A program made the translations under genes and the position numbers. From positions 4,112,001 through 4,176,000 of the forward strand of contig NZ_CP018319.1 in NCBI RefSeq assembly GCF_001952935.1: a DNA stretch of 64,000 bases, read 5' to 3'. Shown piece after piece: positions 16,786 through 25,329 of the stretch. This DNA comes from Pseudomonas frederiksbergensis (GTDB lineage: Bacteria; Pseudomonadota; Gammaproteobacteria; Pseudomonadales; Pseudomonadaceae). Positions within the stretch are counted from its first letter, which is position 1, and each line of letters starts with the position of its first letter. The notes below the pieces were generated by a model. The model did no database searches. It saw only the letters and a program-made list of their open reading frames with translations, and was not told the DNA's origin.

Positions 16786-18133
16786 TCGCACCAGCTTCGC
16801 CAAGCGCCTCGGCAGCTACGCCGAGGCCACGGAGCTTGCAGGCGCGCCGATCCTGGAAGGCCGCTTGCTGCGCATGGTCGGCCTGACCCTCGAAGCCGAG
16901 GGTTTGCGCGCCGCCATGGGCAGCCGCTGCATGGTGATCAACGACGACAGTTATCACCCGGTGCAGGTCGAAGCCGAAGTCATGGGCTTCTCCGGCAGCA
17001 AGGTGTTTCTGATGCCGGTCGGCAGCGTTGCCGGCATCGCTCCCGGTGCCCGCGTGGTTCCTCTGGCCGATACCGGCCGTCTGCCAATGGGCATGAGCAT
17101 GCTCGGGCGGGTGCTCGATGGCGCCGGTCGCGCGCTGGACGGCAAGGGCGGGATGAAGGCCGAAGACTGGGTGCCGATGGACGGCCCGACCATCAACCCG
17201 CTCAAGCGTGAACCGATCAGCGAGCCGCTGGACGTGGGTATTCGTAGCATCAACGGTTTGTTGACGGTCGGTCGCGGTCAGCGTTTGGGCCTGTTCGCCG
17301 GTACTGGCGTGGGCAAGAGTGTCCTGCTGGGCATGATGACCCGCTTCACCGAGGCCGACATCATCGTCGTCGGACTGATCGGTGAGCGAGGTCGTGAAGT
17401 TAAAGAATTCATCGAGCACATCCTCGGTGAAGAAGGGCTCAAGCGCTCTGTCGTCGTGGCCTCGCCGGCGGACGATGCGCCGCTGATGCGCCTGCGCGCT
17501 GCGATGTACTGCACGCGAATCGCCGAGTATTTCCGCGACAAGGGCAAGAACGTCCTGTTGCTCATGGACTCGCTGACCCGTTTCGCCCAGGCCCAGCGGG
17601 AAATCGCCCTGGCCATTGGCGAGCCGCCAGCGACCAAGGGCTATCCGCCATCGGTGTTCGCCAAGCTGCCGAAACTGGTGGAGCGGGCCGGTAATGCGGA
17701 GAAGGGTGGCGGTTCGATCACCGCGTTCTACACCGTTTTGTCCGAAGGCGATGATCAGCAGGACCCGATTGCCGACGCCGCACGAGGCGTGCTCGACGGG
17801 CACATCGTGCTGTCCCGGCGCCTGGCCGAGGAAGGCCATTACCCGGCCATCGATATCGAAGCGTCCATCAGCCGGGTCATGCCGTCGGTGGTTACGCCGG
17901 AACACATGATGCGCGCCCAGTATTTCAAGCAGCTGTGGTCGCGTTATCAGCAGAGTCGAGACCTGATCAGCGTCGGCGCCTACGTCGCGGGTGGCGATCG
18001 GGAAACCGACCTGGCGATCTCGCTGCAACCGCAGTTGGTGAAATACCTGCGCCAGGGCCTGAACGACAGCATCAGCCTGGGGGAAAGCGAAGCCTATCTC
18101 GGCACGATTTTCGCTCCCGCGGCTGGCGGCTAA
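16775..18133 (+). CDS. fliI: Flagellum-specific ATPase FliI
   Basis: FliI is the hexameric ATPase of the flagellar export apparatus. The 452-residue protein resembles the F1 beta subunit: Walker A AGTGVGKS (175-182), Walker B region (NVLLLMDSLTRFAQAQRE) and the signature GEPPATKGYPPSVFAKLPKL (C-terminal catalytic part). The ATG at 16775 overlaps fliH, which suggests translational coupling. Length is standard (about 450). Confidence 0.97.
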   Translation: MRLDRTSFAKRLGSYAEATELAGAPILEGRLLRMVGLTLEAEGLRAAMGSRCMVINDDSYHPVQVEAEVMGFSGSKVFLMPVGSVAGIAPGARVVPLADTGRLPMGMSMLGRVLDGAGRALDGKGGMKAEDWVPMDGPTINPLKREPISEPLDVGIRSINGLLTVGRGQRLGLFAGTGVGKSVLLGMMTRFTEADIIVVGLIGERGREVKEFIEHILGEEGLKRSVVVASPADDAPLMRLRAAMYCTRIAEYFRDKGKNVLLLMDSLTRFAQAQREIALAIGEPPATKGYPPSVFAKLPKLVERAGNAEKGGGSITAFYTVLSEGDDQQDPIADAARGVLDGHIVLSRRLAEEGHYPAIDIEASISRVMPSVVTPEHMMRAQYFKQLWSRYQQSRDLISVGAYVAGGDRETDLAISLQPQLVKYLRQGLNDSISLGESEAYLGTIFAPAAGG

Positions 18134-18139
18134 CCGGCC

Positions 18140-18589
18140 ATGGCCCAGAGCCGCGCCTCGCGCCTGGCCCCCGTGGTCGAAATGGCCGAAAAGGCCGAGA
18201 AAACAGCGGTCCTGCGTCTGGGGCACTTTCAGGGGCAGGTCCGTCTGGCCGAAAGCAAACTCGCCGACCTCGAAGCCTTTCGTCTCGACTATCAAGAGCA
18301 GTGGATTGTGCGCGGCAGCAGTGGCGTGTCGGGCCAATGGTTGCTGGGTTATCAAGGCTTCCTGGCGCAACTGGGGACCGCCATCGACCAGCAGCGACAA
18401 AGCCTGGTATGGCATCAAAACAACCTGAACAAGGCGCGGGAATCCTGGCAGCAGGCGTTTGCCCGGGTCGAAGGCTTGCGCAAATTGGTGTTGCGCTACA
18501 TGGATGAGGCGCGGCGGCTGGAAGACCGGCGTGAGCAGAAGCTGCTGGATGAGTTGTCCCAGCGGTTGCCGCGTCAGGATCCCTATTGA
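18140..18589 (+). CDS. fliJ: Flagellar export protein FliJ
   Basis: FliJ is the coiled-coil stalk that docks in the FliI hexamer, similar to the gamma subunit of F1. The 149-residue product is almost wholly helical and charged (VRLAESKLADLEAFRLDYQEQ; ARRLEDRREQKLLDELSQRL). It follows fliI by 6 bases and closes the fliE operon. The sequence family is weakly conserved, but position, size and coiled-coil character are decisive. Confidence 0.93.
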   Translation: MAQSRASRLAPVVEMAEKAEKTAVLRLGHFQGQVRLAESKLADLEAFRLDYQEQWIVRGSSGVSGQWLLGYQGFLAQLGTAIDQQRQSLVWHQNNLNKARESWQQAFARVEGLRKLVLRYMDEARRLEDRREQKLLDELSQRLPRQDPY

Positions 18590-18611
18590 ATCAGCTGGAC
18601 CGCGTCATCGT

Positions 18612-18684
18612 TCTTCGCGGGCAAACCTCGCTCCTACGGGTTTTGCAGCGTGAACAACACCGATCCTGCGCTCGCCCGCGAAGA
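18612..18684. repeat. Degenerate REP-like inverted repeat (family 4)
   Basis: TCTTCGCGGGC at 18612-18622 is matched by its reverse complement GCCCGCGAAGA at 18674-18684, with a CTCGCTCCTAC segment in the first half. It resembles another common Pseudomonas REP type and fills most of the gap between fliJ and the STAS gene. Confidence 0.6.
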
Positions 18685-18782
18685 CGTACTCCAGGATTGC
18701 GCCACTTACCAGCCTTGCCCCCATCCCTGCCAAGTGCTAAACCTTGTACACGTACGTTCACCAATGACAAGGAAGCCGTTAA

Positions 18783-19082
18783 ATGTCAGTCGTTACAGAA
18801 GTCTCAAAAGATGGGCAAAAGCTGACGATATCGGTCAAGGGACGATTCGATTTCGCCAAGCATCAGGAATTTCGTGAGTCCTATGAGGACAAGAAACTCT
18901 CCGCAGTCGTCGTCGACTTGAAAGAAGCGACCTACCTCGACAGTTCGGCGCTGGGCATGTTGCTCTTGCTGCGTGATCACGCTGGTGGCGACAATTCCGA
19001 TATTCGCGTCGTTAACAGTAGTACCGATGTGAAGAAGATCCTCGCCATCTCCAACTTCGACAAACTGTTCGACATCAGTTGA
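18783..19082 (+). CDS. hsbA: STAS-domain anti-anti-sigma factor, HsbA-like
   Basis: The 99-residue product is a single STAS domain with the phosphorylatable serine motif LDSSALG (Ser54/Ser55) and the conserved RFDF and DVKKIL segments. In P. aeruginosa, HsbA binds the anti-sigma factor FlgM when unphosphorylated and so frees FliA; when phosphorylated it works with a diguanylate cyclase. The next two genes encode the matching kinase/phosphatase and HPt protein, which supports the assignment. The start is the ATG at 18783, just after AAGGAAG. The gene order is the reverse-context version of the P. aeruginosa hptB-hsbR-hsbA locus, here placed between fliJ and fliK. Confidence 0.85.
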   Translation: MSVVTEVSKDGQKLTISVKGRFDFAKHQEFRESYEDKKLSAVVVDLKEATYLDSSALGMLLLLRDHAGGDNSDIRVVNSSTDVKKILAISNFDKLFDIS

Positions 19083-19087
19083 ACGGC

Positions 19088-20794
19088 ATGCAGTCTCCGT
19101 TCGAACCGCTGACGATCCTGATCGCCGAAGACAGTGCGGCCGATCGCATGCTGCTGTCGACCATCGTTCGTCGCCAGGGGCATGAGGTACTGACGGCTGC
19201 CGACGGTGCGGAAGCCGTTGAAGCGTTTCGCCAGCAACGACCACAACTGGTACTCATGGACGCGATGATGCCGGTGATGGACGGTTTTGAGGCGGCCCGG
19301 CAGATCAAGGAGTTGGCCGGGGAAACCCTGGTGCCGATCATCTTCCTCACCTCGCTGACCGAAAGCGAAGCGCTGGCCCGCTGTCTGGAGGCCGGGGGCG
19401 ACGACTTTCTGGCAAAGCCCTACAACCAGGTGATCCTCGGCGCCAAGATCAAGGCGATGGATCGCTTGCGACGATTGCAGGCCACGGTGTTGCAACAGCG
19501 TGACCAGATCGCCAGGCACCACGAGTACCTGCTCAACGAACAGCGCGTGGCCAAGGCCGTGTTCGACAAGGTGGCCCACTCCGGCTGCCTGAGTGCGCCG
19601 AATATTCGCTACCTGCAATCGCCTTATGCGTTGTTCAACGGCGATCTGCTGCTGGCCGCGTTCACCCCCGCCGGCGACATGCACGTGCTGCTCGGCGATT
19701 TTACCGGTCACGGTTTGCCGGCCGCAGTCGGTGCCATGCCCTTGGCCGAAGTTTTCTATGGCATGACCGCCAAGGGATACGGCCTGTCCGAAACCCTGCG
19801 CGAGATGAATGCCAAGCTCAAGCGCATCCTGCCGGTGGACATGTTCTGTTGTGCAACGATGCTGTGCCTGAGTTTTCAGCGACGCTCGGTGGAGGTCTGG
19901 AACGGCGGAATGCCGGACGGTTACCTGCACAGCATCGCCAGCGGTGAGCGAACGCCGCTGGCGGCTCGGCATTTGCCGCTCGGCGTGCTGAGCCCGCAAT
20001 CCTTCGATGACCGCACCGAGGTGTTTCCGATGGCGGTCGGGGATCGGGTCTTCCTGTTGTCCGACGGGGTGATCGATACCTGCGATGCCAACGAACAGCT
20101 GTTTGGTGTGGAGCGGTTGCAGCAGGTGTTTGCGGCCAATCGTCAACCTGATGAACTGTTCGAAGAGATCGAGCAGGCGTTGCGGGACTTTCGCGGCGAG
20201 GCCCGTGATGACGTGAGCATGGTCGAGGTCAGTCTGCTGGAGGCTGCACAACTGAGCCCGCCGGCGCTGGTGTATTCCGACAGTGGTCAGTCCTGCCCGC
20301 TGGACTGGTCGGTTAGTTTCGAATTTCGCGCCGCCACGCTCAAACGCTTCAATCCGCTGCCGTTTCTTCTGCAATTGCTGCTCGAGGTCCACGGTCTGCG
20401 GGCTCAGAGCGGGGCGCTCTACAGTGTTTTGGCCGAACTGTATTCCAACGCCCTGGAGCATGGGGTGCTGGGGCTGGATTCAAGTCTCAAGCGCGATGCC
20501 TCGGGTTTCACCCGCTATTATCAACAACGCAATACACGCCTGGACGCGTTGCAGGACGGCTATGTGCGGGTGCATTTGCAGGTAACACCCAAGGGCGAGG
20601 GCGGCTGCCTGATTGTTCGGGTTGAAGACAGTGGCAAGGGTTTCGATGTCGCACGAGTAATGGAACGCCCCGTCGACGGTGTCCGTCTGTCGGGACGTGG
20701 CGTCAGTCTTATCCGTCAACTGGGCCACAACGCGAGTTGGTCCGATGATGGCCGAAGTGCCCGCGTGGAGTTTTTCTGGGAGGCTCTGGCATAA
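19088..20794 (+). CDS. hsbR: Response regulator with PP2C phosphatase and anti-sigma kinase domains, HsbR-like
   Basis: A 568-residue three-domain protein. Residues 1-125 are a receiver with Asp58 (VLMDAMMPVMDG). Residues about 160-385 form a SpoIIE/PP2C phosphatase with metal ligands in NGD (184-186), GDF (203-205), SDGVID (325-330) and DD (373-374). Residues about 410-568 form a HATPase/RsbW-type kinase with N box ELYSNALEHG (450-459), EDSGKGFD and GRGVSLIRQL. This is the HsbR architecture: it phosphorylates or dephosphorylates HsbA under control of HptB. The start is either ATG 19088 or an overlapping TTG at 19079; neither has a strong ribosome site. Confidence 0.87.
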   Translation: MQSPFEPLTILIAEDSAADRMLLSTIVRRQGHEVLTAADGAEAVEAFRQQRPQLVLMDAMMPVMDGFEAARQIKELAGETLVPIIFLTSLTESEALARCLEAGGDDFLAKPYNQVILGAKIKAMDRLRRLQATVLQQRDQIARHHEYLLNEQRVAKAVFDKVAHSGCLSAPNIRYLQSPYALFNGDLLLAAFTPAGDMHVLLGDFTGHGLPAAVGAMPLAEVFYGMTAKGYGLSETLREMNAKLKRILPVDMFCCATMLCLSFQRRSVEVWNGGMPDGYLHSIASGERTPLAARHLPLGVLSPQSFDDRTEVFPMAVGDRVFLLSDGVIDTCDANEQLFGVERLQQVFAANRQPDELFEEIEQALRDFRGEARDDVSMVEVSLLEAAQLSPPALVYSDSGQSCPLDWSVSFEFRAATLKRFNPLPFLLQLLLEVHGLRAQSGALYSVLAELYSNALEHGVLGLDSSLKRDASGFTRYYQQRNTRLDALQDGYVRVHLQVTPKGEGGCLIVRVEDSGKGFDVARVMERPVDGVRLSGRGVSLIRQLGHNASWSDDGRSARVEFFWEALA

Positions 20795-20824
20795 TCCACG
20801 CATTCTTGATCAAGGAGTGAGCAA

Positions 20825-21193
20825 GTGGCTGACACACATCTGGACCGCGACATACTGAACGCGCTGCAAGAGGTGATGGAGGATGAGTATCCGATGTTGC
20901 TGGATACCTTTCTCGCCGACTCCGAAGAGCGTTTACGCATCTTGCGCAAGGCTGAAGATGCCGCGCAACTCATGAATGCCGCCCACAGCTTCAAGGGCAG
21001 CAGCAGCAACATGGGCGCTATTCACCTGGCTGAGTTGTGCCATGAGCTGGAGCAGCGCGCCAAGCAAAAAAGCCTAGCCGGCATTGAAAAGCTGGTGGAC
21101 GAAATTGATGACGAATTTGCGTTTGTCCGGCCGCTCTATGAAGCAGAGCGTCAGCGCTCGATCTCTGGCAATGAGACCGTTCGGCGCTTTTAG
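20825..21193 (+). CDS. hptB: Histidine phosphotransfer protein, HptB-like
   Basis: The 122-residue product is an HPt four-helix bundle with phospho-acceptor His54 in the motif NAAHSFKGSSSNMGA. It starts with GTG (20825), decided by the ideal AAGGAGTGA site just upstream. HptB receives phosphate from several hybrid sensors (RetS, ErcS', PA1611 and SagS in P. aeruginosa) and passes it to HsbR. The location directly after the HsbR-like gene makes the phosphorelay partner clear. Confidence 0.87.
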   Translation: MADTHLDRDILNALQEVMEDEYPMLLDTFLADSEERLRILRKAEDAAQLMNAAHSFKGSSSNMGAIHLAELCHELEQRAKQKSLAGIEKLVDEIDDEFAFVRPLYEAERQRSISGNETVRRF

Positions 21194-21210
21194 CGCCAGT
21201 CACTCAAACC

Positions 21211-21226
21211 TGGCGCGACCTTTGCA
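21211..21226 (+). promoter_or_regulatory. Sigma-54 promoter of fliK
   Basis: TGGCGCGACCTTTGCA has GG and GC exactly ten bases apart and a good TTGCA half. It lies 50 bases before the fliK start codon and just after the hptB stop. Confidence 0.85.
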
Positions 21227-21276
21227 ATAATCTCCGTCAACTGTACCTACGATCCCAGTGCAGCGGAGACCGTTCC

Positions 21277-22629
21277 ATGCCCGTTACCCCCAATATGCTC
21301 CTTCAGGCCGCCGCGCAGGCCAAGACTCAAGCCGCCTCCGCCAATACACCGGCGCTGGCCGCTGAGCCTGGGGACAAGGCATCCAGCTTCGCTCAGGTCT
21401 ACGCCAATCAAGCCCGGAACAAACCCTCTGCGGTGGGTGATGGATCGGCCAGGCCGATACACGATAAAGCGCCGGACAGCCCCGATAAAAAGGACGTCAG
21501 CAACGACAAGTCTGCCGCCCCGGAACCGGCGGTTGCCGATAGCGGCAAATCCTTGCCCGCCGATAAACCGGCGCAGGCTGACGACAAGGCCGCCAGCGAT
21601 GACGGGGCGGAGGCTGTGCAAACGCCGGTCGCTGATGCCGCGCCCGTTGACCTGACGCTGGATCCTGCGTTGATGCAGGCCGTACAGCCTGCGGCGCCAA
21701 CGCCGCTACCGGCCGCTCCGCCCGTTGTGGTCACCCCGCCACCGCAGGTCGAGGTGGCTGTGACGGCAGTAACGACTCCGGTCGTTGCAAGCACTGACAC
21801 CGATTTTGATCCCGAAGCCGATCCCCTCGACGCACTGCCCGCCGTGCGCATGGCCATGGAGCAGGGCGGCCATATTTCGGCGGCGAGTCAGGCCCAGCCA
21901 AAAGCGGCACCGACCTCGGCCCAGGCTCAGGCCGATGGCGAGTCCACCTCGGCGCAGAACTTCGCCGCCGGCATGGCGAGCATGCTCGATGTGCAAGCCG
22001 ACAAGGACAGCACCGGCCAGGGCGGCGACAAGGCCTTCAGTGGTCTTATCGATGACGGTCTCAAGGATCTGAAGTCCGCGAGTAGCGATACCCGGGTCGA
22101 CGATTTCGCCAACCGTCTGGCGGCACTGACCCAGGCGGCCACGCCGAAAACCGCCAACGCTTTGCCGGTGAACCAGCCGATCGCCATGCATCAGAGCGGC
22201 TGGACCGAAGAAGTCGTGAACCGGGTCATGTACCTGTCCAGTGCCAATCTCAAGGCCGCCGACATTCAGTTGCAACCGGCGGAGCTGGGGCGGCTGGACA
22301 TTCGGGTGAACATGGTTCCGGATCAGCAGACCCAAGTGACATTCATGAGTGCCCATCCAAGCGTTCGTGAAGCGCTGGACGGGCAGATGCATCGCTTGCG
22401 TGACATGTTTGCGCAACAGGGCATGGGCCAGGTCGACGTCAATGTGTCCGACCAGTCCCGCGGGTCGCAGCAAGGCCAGGATCAGGCTCAACAGAGTCAG
22501 GGTGGACGCACCAGTGCCAGTGGCGGTCGCCTTGATTCGATGGATGACGAGCTCACCCCAACCGTTGCCGAAGTGGCGCCTGCGGCTACCAGCGTGATCG
22601 GCTCCAGCGCCGTCGACTACTACGCCTGA
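21277..22629 (+). CDS. fliK: Flagellar hook-length control protein FliK
   Basis: FliK is the secreted ruler that stops hook growth and switches export specificity through FlhB. The 450-residue protein has a long low-complexity, Ala/Pro/Asp-rich N-terminal ruler (to about residue 300) and the conserved Flg_hook C-terminal domain (MYLSSANLKAADIQLQPAEL; LGRLDIRVNM; HPSVREALDGQMHRLRDMF), ending in a Gln/Ser-rich tail. It has its own sigma-54 promoter and is followed by a REPIN that separates it from fliL. Confidence 0.94.
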   Translation: MPVTPNMLLQAAAQAKTQAASANTPALAAEPGDKASSFAQVYANQARNKPSAVGDGSARPIHDKAPDSPDKKDVSNDKSAAPEPAVADSGKSLPADKPAQADDKAASDDGAEAVQTPVADAAPVDLTLDPALMQAVQPAAPTPLPAAPPVVVTPPPQVEVAVTAVTTPVVASTDTDFDPEADPLDALPAVRMAMEQGGHISAASQAQPKAAPTSAQAQADGESTSAQNFAAGMASMLDVQADKDSTGQGGDKAFSGLIDDGLKDLKSASSDTRVDDFANRLAALTQAATPKTANALPVNQPIAMHQSGWTEEVVNRVMYLSSANLKAADIQLQPAELGRLDIRVNMVPDQQTQVTFMSAHPSVREALDGQMHRLRDMFAQQGMGQVDVNVSDQSRGSQQGQDQAQQSQGGRTSASGGRLDSMDDELTPTVAEVAPAATSVIGSSAVDYYA

Positions 22630-22648
22630 TCAAATCAGGCATCAAAAC

Positions 22649-22740
22649 CTGTGGGAGCGAGCCTGCTCGCGATGAGGCCATAACATTCAACATCGTCGTT
22701 GACTGTTACATCGCCATCGCGAGCAGGCTCGCTCCCACAG
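22649..22740. repeat. REPIN, family 1 (paired inverted REP)
   Basis: Perfect 26-bp inverted arms lie at 22649-22674 and 22715-22740, with the same GGGAGCGAGCCTGCTCGCGA core as the element at 12592. The loop sequence differs, so this is an independent copy. Confidence 0.92.
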
Positions 22741-22792
22741 TGGTTTGTAGTGTGCTTCAGATTGCCGTCACCCATCTCCCTACAGACGCTTC

Positions 22793-22808
22793 TGGCATAA
22801 CACTTGCT
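22793..22808 (+). promoter_or_regulatory. Sigma-54 promoter of the fliL operon
   Basis: TGGCATAACACTTGCT has exact GG-N10-GC spacing and a good TTGCT half, 51 bases before fliL. It would transcribe fliLMNOPQR-flhB. Confidence 0.9.
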
Positions 22809-22858
22809 CTTGCCTTGCCGTGCGACTGTGAAAACCCGAATAGTGACGGATTATTGGC

Positions 22859-23359
22859 ATGGCGAAGAGCGAAGCAGCAGTAAAAGACCCCGCAACCAAA
22901 GGCAAACTCAAGCTGATCATTGTGATCGTGGTAGCCCTGCTGCTGGCGATCGGTTTGTCCGTGGGAGCAACCTGGTTCTTCATGCTCAGCGCCCAGAGCA
23001 AACCTGCCGCCGCGGCTGAAACCGCCCCGGTCGGCAAGCAGCCAGCGATTTTCGAGCCCATGGCTCCGGCCTTTGTGGCCAATTACAACCAGAACGGTCG
23101 TCAGCGCTACATGCAGGTGAGCATCACCATGCAGGGGCGCAATCAGGCCGATCTGGAAGCGCTCAAAGTCCACATGCCTGTCATCCGCAATAACCTGGTC
23201 ATGCTGTTCTCGGGGCAGGACTTCGCCACGCTGGCATCGCCGGTCGGCCAGGAAATGTTGCGTCAGAAAGCCACGGCCAGCGTCCAGGAAGTGGCGCAGA
23301 AAGAACTCGGCAAAGTGGTCATCGAACAGTTGCTTTTCACTAATTTCGTACTGCAGTAG
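22859..23359 (+). CDS. fliL: Flagellar basal body-associated protein FliL
   Basis: FliL is an inner-membrane protein at the stator that supports motor output. The 166-residue product has a short cytoplasmic tail, one membrane helix at about residues 19-42 (LIIVIVVALLLAIGLSVG segment), an Ala-rich linker and the periplasmic stomatin-like domain (RYMQVSITMQGRNQADLEAL; FTNFVLQ end). It is the first gene of the operon, 51 bases after the sigma-54 element, and fliM follows after 9 bases. Confidence 0.94.
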   Translation: MAKSEAAVKDPATKGKLKLIIVIVVALLLAIGLSVGATWFFMLSAQSKPAAAAETAPVGKQPAIFEPMAPAFVANYNQNGRQRYMQVSITMQGRNQADLEALKVHMPVIRNNLVMLFSGQDFATLASPVGQEMLRQKATASVQEVAQKELGKVVIEQLLFTNFVLQ

Positions 23360-23368
23360 GAACACGAC

Positions 23369-24337
23369 ATGGCCGTGCAGGACCTGCTGTCCCAGGATGA
23401 GATCGATGCGCTGTTGCATGGCGTCGACGATGGTCTGGTACAGACCGATACCGCTGCTGAACCCGGCAGTGTCAAAAGCTACGACCTGACCAGTCAGGAT
23501 CGCATCGTCCGTGGGCGCATGCCGACCCTGGAAATGATCAACGAACGTTTCGCCCGTTACACCCGCATCAGCATGTTCAACATGCTGCGCCGCTCGGCGG
23601 ACGTTGCCGTCGGTGGCGTGCAGGTGATGAAGTTCGGCGAATACGTGCACTCGCTGTACGTGCCGACCAGCCTCAACCTGGTCAAGATCAAACCGTTGCG
23701 CGGCACTGCGTTGTTTATCCTCGACGCCAAACTGGTGTTCAAACTGGTGGACAACTTCTTCGGCGGCGACGGCCGACACGCGAAGATCGAAGGGCGTGAA
23801 TTCACCCCCACCGAATTGCGTGTAGTGCGCATGGTGCTGGAACAGGCCTTCGTCGATTTGAAAGAAGCCTGGCAGGCGATCATGGAAGTGAACTTCGAGT
23901 ACATCAACTCGGAAGTGAACCCGGCCATGGCCAACATCGTCGGCCCGAGCGAAGCGATCGTGGTGTCGACGTTCCACATCGAACTAGATGGCGATGGCGG
24001 CGACCTGCACGTGACCATGCCCTACTCGATGATCGAACCTGTGCGCGAAATGCTCGACGCCGGCTTCCAGTCGGATCTCGACGATCAGGACGAACGCTGG
24101 GTCAACGCCTTGCGCCAGGACGTGCTGGACGTTGACGTACCGATCGGTGCCACGGTTGCCCGTCGCCAGTTGCGCCTGCGGGACATTCTGCACATGCAGC
24201 CGGGCGACATTATCCCGGTCGAGATGCCGGACGAGATGATCATGCGCGCCAACGGCGTGCCTGCGTTCAAGGTCAAGATGGGGTCGCACAAAGGCAACCT
24301 CGCGTTGCAAGTGATCGAGCCGATCGAGCGCCGCTGA
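23369..24337 (+). CDS. fliM: Flagellar motor switch protein FliM
   Basis: FliM is the C-ring protein that binds phospho-CheY. The 322-residue protein starts with the CheY-binding peptide (LSQDEIDALLHGVDD), followed by the CheC-like middle domain (RMPTLEMINERFARYTRISM) and the C-terminal SpoA domain that pairs with FliN. Length and motif order are standard. The start follows AGGAACACGAC. Confidence 0.97.
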   Translation: MAVQDLLSQDEIDALLHGVDDGLVQTDTAAEPGSVKSYDLTSQDRIVRGRMPTLEMINERFARYTRISMFNMLRRSADVAVGGVQVMKFGEYVHSLYVPTSLNLVKIKPLRGTALFILDAKLVFKLVDNFFGGDGRHAKIEGREFTPTELRVVRMVLEQAFVDLKEAWQAIMEVNFEYINSEVNPAMANIVGPSEAIVVSTFHIELDGDGGDLHVTMPYSMIEPVREMLDAGFQSDLDDQDERWVNALRQDVLDVDVPIGATVARRQLRLRDILHMQPGDIIPVEMPDEMIMRANGVPAFKVKMGSHKGNLALQVIEPIERR

Positions 24338-24409
24338 CCGGCGCTCCCAACCCCCTGTGCTTTTAACTGACGGCTCCTGATTGAAGGGATGCCCGCCGAG
24401 GACAAATTG

Positions 24410-24868
24410 ATGGCTAACGATATAAACACCCAGGACGACCAGGCGCTGGCTGATGAATGGGCTGCGGCCCTGGAAGAAACCGGCGACGTCGGGCAGGACG
24501 ACATCGACGCCTTGCTGGCCGCCGACGCCGCCAGTTCGCCGTCCAACCGTCTGCCGATGGAAGAGTTCGGCAGCGTGCCGAAAAACCACGAACCGGTCAC
24601 CCTCGACGGTCCGAACCTGGACGTGATTCTCGATATCCCGGTGTCGATTTCCATGGAAGTCGGCAGCACCGATATCAACATCCGCAACCTGCTGCAACTC
24701 AACCAGGGTTCGGTGATCGAGCTCGATCGCCTGGCCGGTGAGCCGCTGGACGTGCTGGTCAACGGCACGCTCATCGCCCACGGCGAAGTAGTGGTGGTCA
24801 ACGAGAAGTTCGGCATCCGCCTGACCGACGTGATCAGTCCAAGCGAACGCATCAAGAAGTTGCGCTGA
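24410..24868 (+). CDS. fliN: Flagellar motor switch protein FliN
   Basis: FliN is the lowest C-ring component and docks FliH. The 152-residue product has an acidic N-terminus (DQALADEWAAALEETGD) and a C-terminal SpoA domain (ILDIPVSISMEVGSTDINIRN; VLVNGTLIAHGEVVVVNEKF). The ATG at 24410 is preferred over an upstream in-frame start at 24389: GAGGA lies at 24397-24401 and the N-terminus then matches Pseudomonas FliN. The stop codon is directly followed by the fliO leader. Confidence 0.95.
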   Translation: MANDINTQDDQALADEWAAALEETGDVGQDDIDALLAADAASSPSNRLPMEEFGSVPKNHEPVTLDGPNLDVILDIPVSISMEVGSTDINIRNLLQLNQGSVIELDRLAGEPLDVLVNGTLIAHGEVVVVNEKFGIRLTDVISPSERIKKLR

Positions 24869-25329
24869 GTGAAAAAGGTTCTGGGGGTTTGCCAGGGTTG
24901 GTGCTGCTGGCCTTGCCGTTCAGCGTTATGGCTGCCGAGCCGGTGGCGACGGCTGCCAGCGCCGCTGCACCCGCGGTCAGCAGCGGTGTGGCCGGGCAAT
25001 TGACGCAGCTGGTGTTCGGTTTGCTGCTGGTGCTGGGGTTGATCTTCTTCCTCGCCTGGTTGCTGCGCCGGGTCCAGCAGGCCGGGCCGGCCGGCAAAGG
25101 GCAGGTGATCGAGCTGATCGGTTCCCGCGCGCTCGGCCCGCGTGACCGTCTGATGCTGGTGCAGGTCGGCAACGAGCAGATTCTGCTTGGCTTGAGCCCC
25201 GGCACCATCACCGCGTTGCACGTGCTCAAGGAGCCGGTGCAAGTGCCCAGCGGTACTGAAAAAGCGACCCCGGAGTTTGCCCAGCGCCTGATGGAGCTGA
25301 TGGGCAAGGATCATAAGGATAAGAAGTAA
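24869..25329 (+). CDS. fliO: Flagellar biosynthetic protein FliO, with an apparent frameshift in the first codons
   Basis: FliO is a small membrane protein that helps assemble the FliP ring of the export gate. The body is clear: a signal-like segment (LVLLALPFSVMAA), a membrane helix (LVFGLLLVLGLIFFLAWLL) and a cytoplasmic FliO domain (IGSRALGPRDRLMLVQVGNEQ). The open frame begins only at a TTG (24889) with no ribosome site and no basic N-terminus. A GTG at 24869, just after the fliN stop, opens a leader V-K-K-V-L-G in another frame; adding one base in GGGGGTTT (24883-24890) would join it to the body and give an ideal signal peptide. So a one-base loss, a sequencing error or a short TTG-initiated form are all possible. 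Confidence 0.75.

Noticed and set aside
16724..18418. 564-residue minus-strand frame opposite fliI
   Set aside because: Same reason: antisense to a conserved ATPase gene, no domain and no start signal.
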